A stretch of 8,586 nucleotides of DNA from CBDUXZ01 sp965371325 [NCBI: uncultured bacterium] (lineage in GTDB: Bacteria > JAUYMQ01): NCBI GenBank assembly GCA_965371325.1, contig CBDUXZ010000064.1, forward strand, positions 1 through 8,586, written 5' to 3'. How positions within the stretch are numbered: the stretch's first letter is position 1; every line of letters starts with the position of its first letter. Below the pieces are notes generated by a model. It saw only the letters and a program-made list of their open reading frames with translations, had not been told where the DNA came from and ran no database searches. The position numbers and the translations under genes were made by a program. This document shows positions 1-5,418 of the stretch, in pieces.

Positions 1-519
1 GCCACCGACGTTGCAGCGCGCGGCATCGACATCAGCGACCTGGCGTGGGTCGTGAATTACTCCGTGCCGTCGTCTCCGGAGATCTATCTGCACCGCACTG
101 GACGGACGGGACGCATGGGGAAAACAGGCATCGCAATCTCCTTCGTTTCGGGGTTTGACATCGGCTCTTTCGATATCGCGATGAAGGCGAACCGGCTTGA
201 AGCGATCGAGAGGGATCTGCCCACGGAAGACGCCGCGCTCAGGCGGATGCAGGAGCGGACTGAGTCGGCCATCGAGAGAGATTTGCGCGAGGTTTCCCCC
301 CATGACCGGGAACTGGCCGATCAGTTCCTTCCGGTGGCCAGGGAGCTCGCCGAGTCGGAGGAGGGGCAGGAGGTCATCGCGTTTCTCCTGTACGGCTACT
401 ATCAGCGCATGAACGCGAAGCCGCCCCCGGAGCCGGAGATCTCCCCGCCCGGCGGCGAAGGGGAGAAGAAAGAGATCGAGAGAAAACGGCCGCGAAGCGG
501 GCGCCGCCGCCGGAGGTGA
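1..519 (+). CDS. DEAD-box ATP-dependent RNA helicase, C-terminal part (5' end outside window)
   Basis: The reading frame is open from base 1 to a TGA ending at 519, giving the last 172 residues. It starts inside the second RecA-like domain. Motif V ([10 protein letters not shown]) covers residues 1-10 of the fragment and motif VI (HRTGRTGR) begins at residue 31; these bind RNA and contact ATP in superfamily 2 DEAD-box helicases. From about residue 60 the family core gives way to a charged, probably helical extension. The protein ends in a Pro/Glu-rich linker and an Arg/Lys-rich tail (last residues RSGRRRRR), a common RNA-binding appendage in RhlE/CsdA-like helicases. Its role would be ATP-driven RNA unwinding in ribosome assembly or mRNA turnover. 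The subfamily (DeaD/CsdA, RhlE, RhlB) cannot be assigned without the N-terminal half, so no symbol is given. An internal ATG at 52 is not a real start because it would split the helicase domain between motifs V and VI. Confidence 0.93.
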   Translation, partial: ATDVAARGIDISDLAWVVNYSVPSSPEIYLHRTGRTGRMGKTGIAISFVSGFDIGSFDIAMKANRLEAIERDLPTEDAALRRMQERTESAIERDLREVSPHDRELADQFLPVARELAESEEGQEVIAFLLYGYYQRMNAKPPPEPEISPPGGEGEKKEIERKRPRSGRRRRR

Positions 520-564
520 GCGCACGCTCCGGGCAGGGCGTTTACCCTCTCGCCCATGGCATTT

Positions 565-587
565 GAGCCGGCTTCGCGCCGGCTTTC
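565..587 (+). terminator. probable intrinsic terminator after the helicase gene
   Basis: A perfect 7-bp stem AGCCGGC (566-572) / GCCGGCT (578-584) encloses a five-base loop TTCGC, and a G-T pair can extend it at 565/585. The hairpin lies 46 bases after the helicase stop codon. The following bases (TTTCCTGCATCC) are only mildly T-rich, so this is a weak rho-independent terminator or a transcript-end stabilising hairpin. Its position between two unlinked genes fits the end of a transcription unit. Confidence 0.45.
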
Positions 588-633
588 CTGCATCCGTCTT
601 CCGTCTCCCGCGGGCCCGGGAAGCACTTCGCGG

Positions 634-663
634 TTGAGGCGCCGGGGCCGTTGGCGGTATGTT
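634..663 (+). promoter_or_regulatory. weak candidate sigma-70 promoter for the glcD-like gene
   Basis: TTGAGG (634-639) and TATGTT (658-663) are separated by 18 bases. Each hexamer matches the sigma-70 consensus at four of six positions. Transcription would begin near 670 and give a leader of about 80 bases before the preferred start codon. The rest of the 232-base gap (520-751) holds the hairpin at 565-587 and a CCCGCGGG palindrome near 607-614; I see no convincing gene in it. Matches of this quality occur by chance, so this is only a candidate. Confidence 0.22.
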
Positions 664-751
664 CGCCCGCAGAGGAAACAGGAATTCCCGATAAGAAAAC
701 CGGATGACCAACGGAGATTTCGCCCCCACTCGGCGGGGCGTCTGTCGGCCC

Positions 752-2149
752 ATGAACTACGGACAGGTAACAGAGAGCACAATCGCCGCGCTACGACGCA
801 TCACCGGCGACGCGCAGGTCCTTACCGACGACGAGGCGTGTGCGCGCTACGGCGCCGACGAAACGGAAGATCTGGTTCATCCAGCAGATGCCGTCGTCCG
901 TCCCGGGAGCGTGGGGGAAGTCTCTGCGATATTGCGCCTGGCCGCGGATCGGCGCATTCCCGTCACCCCGCGGGCCGGAGGAACGGGGCTTTCCGGCGGG
1001 GCGCTTCCGGTGCGGGGGGGCATCGTGCTCACGGTAGAGCGCATGAACCGTATCCTGGAGATTGATCGGGAGAACAGCGTCGCTGTTGTGGAGGCGGGCG
1101 TAATCTGCGAAACGCTCCAGGACGCCGTGGCGGAGGCCGGACTCTTCTATCCTCCCGATCCTGCGAGCAGGGGATCGAGCCAGATCGGCGGAAACATAGC
1201 CGAGTGCGCGGGCGGCCCCCGTGCCGTGAAATACGGCACCACGAAGGACTACGTCCTCGGCCTCGAAGCGGTGCTGCCGGGCGGGGAGATTATTCGCACC
1301 GGCGGGAAGATCAGGAAGGATGTGACGGGCTATAACGTCACGCAGCTGCTTGTGGGAAGCGAGGGGACGCTTGCGATCGTAACGCAGGCCATCCTGAAGC
1401 TGCTCCCCCCCCCGTCCCGTTCGGTAACGCTCCTTGCATCTTTCCCGAGTCTTGATGCGGCGGCGGCCTGTGTGGCGGGTCTGTTCCAGCACGATGTGAT
1501 CCCCAGCGCCTGCGAGTTCATGGAGCGTGATGCGGTTCGTGCCGCGGAGGCGCACATCGGCGTTTCCTTTCCGCATAACGAGGCGGCGGCCCACCTCCTC
1601 ATCGAGGTCGACGGAATGGATGATGCGCGGGTTGCCAGGGAGGCGGAGATTGTGGGCGAGGCCTGCCTCAACCGTGGCGCCCTCGACGTGCTGATCGCCG
1701 ATGCGCCGGCCCGGCAGGCGGAGTTGTGGCGGCTACGCCGGTCAATCGGTGAGGCGGTGAAGAAGATCAGCATCTACAAGGGAGAAGACACGGTCGTGCC
1801 GCGGGGCGCCCTCGCAACACTGGTAAGGGGCGTCAAGGCGATCGGCGTGCGACACGGTATTCGGACCATCTGCTACGGGCACGCGGGCGACGGTAACATT
1901 CACGTGAACGTGCTCAAGGGCGACATGGATGATGCGCGCTGGCAGGATCTTCTTCCCGCGGCGATTGGCGAGATCTTCAAGCTCACCGTATCCTTGGGGG
2001 GAAAGATCTCCGGGGAGCACGGCATCGGCCTTACGCAGAAGGCCTACCTCCCCCTGGCGCTGTCGGAAACCGAGATACGCCTCATCCGGGATCTGAAGCG
2101 CGTGTTTGATCCCGAGGGCCTTCTCAATCCCGGAAAAATTGTTGACTAG
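752..2149 (+). CDS. glcD: FAD-linked oxidase, glycolate oxidase GlcD / D-lactate dehydrogenase type
   Basis: The 465-residue protein has the layout of GlcD-type flavoproteins that oxidise 2-hydroxy acids such as glycolate or D-lactate. An N-terminal PCMH-type FAD-binding domain covers roughly residues 35-215, with RAGGTGLSGG (glycines from 76), YPPDP, and the GSEGTLAIVT segment. The C-terminal FAD-oxidase domain has YGHAGDGNIHV (His377) and SGEHGIG (Glu422-His423), both hallmarks of this family. Length is normal (about 460-500). The frame can begin at ATG 704, adding 16 residues, but ATG 752 gives an N-terminus (MNYGQVTESTIAALRRI) that fits the family better. Neither start has a good Shine-Dalgarno; an AGGAA lies about 20 bases before 704. 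The usual partners GlcE and the Fe-S protein GlcF are not adjacent; a DUF4149 gene overlaps its end instead. The exact substrate cannot be read from sequence. A run of nine C (1405-1413) lies inside the gene without breaking the frame. Confidence 0.9.
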   Translation: MNYGQVTESTIAALRRITGDAQVLTDDEACARYGADETEDLVHPADAVVRPGSVGEVSAILRLAADRRIPVTPRAGGTGLSGGALPVRGGIVLTVERMNRILEIDRENSVAVVEAGVICETLQDAVAEAGLFYPPDPASRGSSQIGGNIAECAGGPRAVKYGTTKDYVLGLEAVLPGGEIIRTGGKIRKDVTGYNVTQLLVGSEGTLAIVTQAILKLLPPPSRSVTLLASFPSLDAAAACVAGLFQHDVIPSACEFMERDAVRAAEAHIGVSFPHNEAAAHLLIEVDGMDDARVAREAEIVGEACLNRGALDVLIADAPARQAELWRLRRSIGEAVKKISIYKGEDTVVPRGALATLVRGVKAIGVRHGIRTICYGHAGDGNIHVNVLKGDMDDARWQDLLPAAIGEIFKLTVSLGGKISGEHGIGLTQKAYLPLALSETEIRLIRDLKRVFDPEGLLNPGKIVD

Positions 2150-2615
2150 CTGCCGCCGCATCGCCTTCGCGCTGATCTGCCTGTGGCTGGGCGCGATGAT
2201 CATGCTCTCCGTCGTCGCCCCCGCCGTCTTCAGCGTGGTCGGGCCGGAGCAGGGGGGACAGATCATGCGCCGGCTCTTCCCATTCTACTATGCCGCGAGC
2301 CTGGCGATTCCGCTGCTGACGATGGCCATGACCCTCCCCGGTGCGAGGCGGCAGAGCTGGGGCGTTGCGGGCATCATGACCCTCGGGATCGCCTTTGGTA
2401 CTGCCGCCTGGAACGCCTTTGTCGTCAGACCGCGCCTCGGCGTCCTTCGAAGGGCCATGCATGCGCAGGGGGGAGCGGGGGATCTCACGCTCGCGGAGGC
2501 TTTCGAACGACTTCACGTTCAATCCGTCACCCTGCTCACCTGCCTTATGATTCTTGCCGCCCTCTACGTGGGAATCCAGATTCTCGCCTGGCCGGGCGCG
2601 AGACAGCGACAGTAG
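2142..2615 (+). CDS. small four-helix membrane protein, DUF4149 (TMEM205-like) family
   Basis: From TTG 2142 the product is 157 residues with four hydrophobic segments at about 7-29, 48-64, 73-93 and 127-149. The pattern matches DUF4149: an APAVF motif at the end of helix 1, an N-x-F-x-x-x-P pair after helix 3 (Asn91, Pro97), and FxxLHxxS before helix 4 (from Phe121). The family sits in the inner membrane and has no established biochemical role. No ATG is available until 2195, which would cut into helix 1. TTG codons lie at 2106, 2139 and 2142. I prefer 2142 because GGAA (2132-2135) is well spaced before it and helix 1 then starts after a short basic N-terminus (TSCRR). The start overlaps the last 8 bases of the glcD-like gene, so the two are probably co-transcribed and translationally coupled. 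Whether it takes part in the oxidase's function is unknown. Confidence 0.82.
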   Translation: MTSCRRIAFALICLWLGAMIMLSVVAPAVFSVVGPEQGGQIMRRLFPFYYAASLAIPLLTMAMTLPGARRQSWGVAGIMTLGIAFGTAAWNAFVVRPRLGVLRRAMHAQGGAGDLTLAEAFERLHVQSVTLLTCLMILAALYVGIQILAWPGARQRQ

Positions 2616-2692
2616 CTGTTTTCCGTTGCGCCGCCCCCCCGCTTCCTTTAGAAAGGGGATACCTCCCCCCTCTGCTCTCCCCCCTTGAACGC
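2616..2692. other. intergenic, C-rich stretch with short palindromes
   Basis: This first part of the gap between the DUF4149 gene and the sensor kinase is non-coding as far as I can tell. It contains C runs (for example 2634-2640), a short palindrome CCTTTAGAAAGG around 2645-2656, and a second pyrimidine-rich block near 2661-2685. ACAG-TAG-CTGT followed by TTTT lies across the DUF4149 stop codon and could be a very weak terminator. The texture resembles eroded intergenic repeat sequence, but no second copy is present here to prove it. Confidence 0.3.
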
Positions 2693-2735
2693 GGCACCGA
2701 TGGACGCACGCTGATTTCAGCGTTGCGTGTGTGCC
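2693..2735. repeat. large imperfect inverted repeat (potential stem-loop) between the DUF4149 and kinase genes
   Basis: The inner stem is ACGCACGCTG (2704-2713) against CAGCG (2718-2722), a bulged T (2723), then TGCGT (2724-2728), with loop ATTT. That gives ten base pairs around a four-base loop. An outer stem GGCAC (2693-2697) pairs with GTGCC (2731-2735) across a small internal loop. There is no clear T-tract afterwards (TTCATTGTAG), so it is not a textbook terminator. It could be a transcript-end hairpin, a REP-like palindromic element, or a protein-binding site. Its function is not determined. Confidence 0.55.
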
Positions 2736-2760
2736 TTCATTGTAGAGCCATGACCGTCCC

Positions 2761-2780
2761 CGCCGCGGATCTCCGCGGCG
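2761..2780. repeat. GC-rich perfect hairpin upstream of the sensor kinase start
   Basis: CGCCGCGG (2761-2768) and CCGCGGCG (2773-2780) form a perfect 8-bp stem around ATCT. It lies 30 bases before the proposed Shine-Dalgarno of the kinase gene. If the gene is transcribed from further upstream, this hairpin is in its 5' leader. In a GC-rich genome such stems are not rare, so regulatory meaning is speculative. If translation started at ATG 2750 instead, the hairpin would be coding. Confidence 0.4.
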
Positions 2781-2810
2781 CCTCGCCGTGCCGCCTCCCG
2801 GCGCGGGGAT

Positions 2811-2818
2811 GGGGAGGA
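2811..2818 (+). promoter_or_regulatory. strong Shine-Dalgarno deciding the kinase start
   Basis: GGGGAGGA ends six bases before TTG 2825. It is among the best ribosome-binding sequences in the window and is the reason TTG 2825 is preferred over the in-frame ATG 2750, which has only a weak TAGAG before it. Confidence 0.65.
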
Positions 2819-2824
2819 ACCACC

Positions 2825-5305
2825 TTGGCGCAACTGGATGAAAGGGGAATCTCCACCGCCCTCGGCGATATCGCCTCAGACACCCGGCGTATCGCCGTCG
2901 GCATGATAGGTTCCCTCTTTCATCGCAACCGCCGGGAGGATCTGCTCGCACGCGTTCTCCTGCTGGCGATTCTCGCGGCGCTCACACTGCTCGTCCTGGA
3001 TGTCCGCAGGGCCGATCTCGCCACGCCCGTGCTAGCGCCCGCCGCGCTGGCCGCGCTCACCCTGGGCGCCGGGTTATGGGGATGGCGGGAATGGCGTGGC
3101 TCTCCTGCCGGCCGGGCCCATCTCCTTTTCGGGGGGCTCGGGGCCCTTGCGGCGCTTACCCTCGGACGGGCGTGGGTAGGGGGCGATCCGGGGCGCCTCT
3201 GGATTCTGACCTGGTTCCTGGCGCCCTCCGCCCTGATCGAAACAACGCTGATTGCGATTCACGGTGGCGGCGAAGCGTCGCTCCCCCCGGTAAGGCGCGC
3301 TCTTCTGTACGGCGCGCCGCTTCTCCTGTACGGTCTCCTGACTTTCGCCGGGGATCGATCGCCATTCACCATCACCGATCAAACGGTGGCTGCGGGGCTT
3401 CTTGCTGCGGGGCTTCTTGCCGGCCTGGTGCGTTGCCTCGCCGCGCTCAGGCTGAGCCGCGCCATCGATGCGCGCCAGCGCGGCAAGCTACTCGCGGCGG
3501 GTGAGGGGGTCGCACTCGCATCCCTTCTCGCTGTGATCCTGGGTCACCTGTCAGGGCGTTACCCGGCTGCCTTCCCCCTTCTTGGTCTTACCGCCGCTCC
3601 CGCCGCCCTTTGCCTCGCCGCCATCGAGGGGAACCTCCTCTGGGTGGATCGGGTTTTGCGCCGGGCGCTCACGGCGTGCCTTGCGGTTCCATCGGTTGCG
3701 TTTGTTGCGTGGCTGGCGGTGAAGTGGGGCGGGGTCGCGGGGACCGCCGTTTCCACGATCCTCGTTCTTTCGGCCCCCTATGCTTGGCGTCGTCTTGGCG
3801 GCGCCGTCGAGCGCCTGACGTTGCGATCGCGCGCACGGCGCAGATCGGCCCTCGGAATGCTCGAGGGGCGGCTCGATGAGGCATCGACGCTCGAGGAGGT
3901 GTCTGCAGTCGTGGGGGCCATTTACCGCGAGGCTTTCCCCCGCGTGAAGGCTTCACTTCTGATCGGGCACCTGGGAGGGGGCGATTTCGTCGAGGTGATC
4001 CCGGCGGGGCCTAGGGGGCCGGCGGAAGAAGACGTGCCGCTTCGCTCCCTCGAAGCCGATCATCCTCTCGTTGGACATCTGCGCGCTACCATCGGGCCGC
4101 TCACGCGCTACGATATCCTCACCACTTCGTCTTTCGCCGGAAAGCGGGGCACGTGGCTGGGAGAGCTCGATGCCATGCACGCCGCCGCCCTTGTCCCATG
4201 CCGAGACCGGGATGCGCTTCGCGGCGTGTTGCTGCTCGGAGCGCAGGTGCGCGGAGGGTTCTTCACGGAGGATGAAATTCGGGACGCATGTACGGTCGCC
4301 TCACCGATCGGACCGGCCCTCACCCATGCGCTCGCTCTGGCGCAGGCCCGTGCGCACATCACAAAACTTGATGGTGCCCTCGAGACGGCGCGCAGCGAAG
4401 TGGGCCGGGTTCGCGCGGAGGAGTACCGTTCGATGGAGGATCTCGAGGAATCCACCCGGCACGTGATGGCGGCGTACACGGAGCTGAAGGTTCGTGGCAT
4501 GGAGGCCCGGGAGGTCCGCGCCCGCCTGGCGGCCTCAGCGGGGGTCATTCTCGCGGGCCGGGTTCTGGCCCTCGAGACCGATCAGATAGCCGCCGCTTTG
4601 TCCGGTGTGTCTGGCGGAGCGGGGCGCCACAAATCGCCCCGTCGTGGCAAAGCGCGCCCGAAGCAGCTGGAGCGCGCGCGCCTGGGATTCGAGGCGATCC
4701 GCGCGGTCGCGGAGAAAGATCCGACCACGCCCTGCGACTTGTCGCGGGCCGTGCAGACCGCCCTGGCGGCCCTCGAGACCGGGTGGGGCGGCAGGATTTC
4801 GGTGGATTGCAAGATCGAGGATATTCCCCTCGTGGTCTGGCCCCGGGGGGCGCTGCAGGCGGCCCTCCTTGCCCTCCTCGTAAATGCCGGGGAAGCGATC
4901 GAGAAGCGGGGAACGATCACCGTGGGCAGCCGGGCGCTCAAGGGCCGCGTGCTCACCGTTGCCGACGCCGAGGGGGCCGGGGATGGAGAGGAGGTTCCCG
5001 TCGGGAACACCCCGGGACAGCTTGCCTGGATTTCCGGCGCCCCTCGCGCTGAGTTCACCGTCTCGGACAACGGCTGCGGCATCCCGGAAGAAGATCAGGG
5101 AAGGCTTTTCACCCCCTTCTTCACGACCAAGCCCGCGCGCCCGGGCTCTCTCGGCCTGGGCCTGTCGATTGTGGCCGACGCCCTGGCGCGTCACGGCGGT
5201 AGCATCCGCATCGAATCCGACCCGGGCCGGGGGAGCAGCTTCGTGCTCGAGCTGCCCGGGGTACGCCCGAAGGGCCGCTCCGGCCGCTCCAGGCCGGCTC
5301 CTTGA
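2825..5305 (+). CDS. multi-pass membrane GAF-domain sensor histidine kinase-like protein with degenerate H-box
   Basis: From TTG 2825 the product has 826 residues. Residues about 40-320 hold eight to ten hydrophobic segments (first at 41-60, last near 303-319), so the N-terminal half is a membrane sensor. A basic stretch (RSRARRR) leads to a GAF-like domain at about 344-505, then a charged coiled coil (about 505-570) of the signalling-helix kind. The HATPase_c domain is intact: N-box with Asn687 (LLVNAGEAI), G1 DNGCG (Asp748-Gly752), F-box LFTPFFTTK (Phe765-766) and G2 GLGLS (Gly777-Gly779). About 34 extra residues (708-741) lie between N-box and G1. The expected H-box HExxNP reads LETDQI (Leu583-Ile588): the phosphoacceptor histidine is absent although Leu583 lies 104 residues before Asn687, a normal spacing. 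Histidines 546 and 602 are not in H-box context. The layout resembles PrsK-type kinases (many helices, GAF, ATPase). No response regulator is adjacent, and the signal is unknown. ATG 2750 would add 25 residues. Confidence 0.85.
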   Translation: MAQLDERGISTALGDIASDTRRIAVGMIGSLFHRNRREDLLARVLLLAILAALTLLVLDVRRADLATPVLAPAALAALTLGAGLWGWREWRGSPAGRAHLLFGGLGALAALTLGRAWVGGDPGRLWILTWFLAPSALIETTLIAIHGGGEASLPPVRRALLYGAPLLLYGLLTFAGDRSPFTITDQTVAAGLLAAGLLAGLVRCLAALRLSRAIDARQRGKLLAAGEGVALASLLAVILGHLSGRYPAAFPLLGLTAAPAALCLAAIEGNLLWVDRVLRRALTACLAVPSVAFVAWLAVKWGGVAGTAVSTILVLSAPYAWRRLGGAVERLTLRSRARRRSALGMLEGRLDEASTLEEVSAVVGAIYREAFPRVKASLLIGHLGGGDFVEVIPAGPRGPAEEDVPLRSLEADHPLVGHLRATIGPLTRYDILTTSSFAGKRGTWLGELDAMHAAALVPCRDRDALRGVLLLGAQVRGGFFTEDEIRDACTVASPIGPALTHALALAQARAHITKLDGALETARSEVGRVRAEEYRSMEDLEESTRHVMAAYTELKVRGMEAREVRARLAASAGVILAGRVLALETDQIAAALSGVSGGAGRHKSPRRGKARPKQLERARLGFEAIRAVAEKDPTTPCDLSRAVQTALAALETGWGGRISVDCKIEDIPLVVWPRGALQAALLALLVNAGEAIEKRGTITVGSRALKGRVLTVADAEGAGDGEEVPVGNTPGQLAWISGAPRAEFTVSDNGCGIPEEDQGRLFTPFFTTKPARPGSLGLGLSIVADALARHGGSIRIESDPGRGSSFVLELPGVRPKGRSGRSRPAP
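3389..3420 (+). repeat. in-frame 15-bp tandem duplication inside a transmembrane helix
   Basis: GCTGCGGGGCTTCTT occurs twice head to tail (3389-3403 and 3404-3418) and is followed by the first two bases of a third copy. It is in codon phase and encodes AAGLL-AAGLL (residues 189-198) within a hydrophobic segment of the kinase-like protein. Perfect identity at the third codon positions points to a recent slippage or duplication event. Confidence 0.75.
5280..5297 (+). terminator. GC-rich hairpin at the 3' end of the kinase gene
   Basis: CCGGCC (5280-5285) and GGCCGG (5292-5297) pair perfectly around GCTCCA, just before the stop codon. A second, weaker stem TCCGGG (5319-5324) / CCCGGA (5334-5339) follows after the stop. 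Neither has a real T-tract, so these may be transcript-end hairpins or chance GC-rich structure. The remainder of the 113-base gap before xseA shows no gene and no convincing promoter. Confidence 0.25.
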
Positions 5306-5418
5306 CGCGAGGTTGCAATCCGGGGCAGCTTTTCCCGGAGACATAACACTCAGACGGCCGTTGCCCGGTCCCCGCCTCGGGGGCCGCCCTGACACGCCGA
5401 CATCGGGAGACCCCCCGC

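Noticed and set aside
556-1065. Plus-strand frame (169 codons) spanning the glcD upstream gap and 5' end.
   Set aside because: It overlaps the conserved FAD-binding domain in another frame, is extremely Arg-rich and has no family resemblance.
2183-2749. The kinase reading frame stays open upstream to 2183, giving a 1040-residue protein.
   Set aside because: That extension lies over the DUF4149 gene in another frame, has low-complexity Arg/Gly/Pro-rich composition typical of GC-rich shadow frames, and a strong Shine-Dalgarno marks TTG 2825.
4520-4660. A frameshift hiding a normal H-box in the kinase-like gene.
   Set aside because: The coiled coil before and the ATPase domain after are in one uninterrupted frame, and the neighbouring frames here do not show an HExxNP-like motif.
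5302-5347. Candidate promoter for xseA (TTGACG or TTGCAA with CATAAC).
   Set aside because: The spacers are 23 bases or more, too long for sigma-70, and one hexamer overlaps the preceding stop codon.
4535-5395. Long minus-strand frame opposite the ATPase domain of the kinase-like gene.
   Set aside because: The sense strand carries intact N, G1, F and G2 boxes; the antisense product is an Arg/Gly/Pro-rich shadow.
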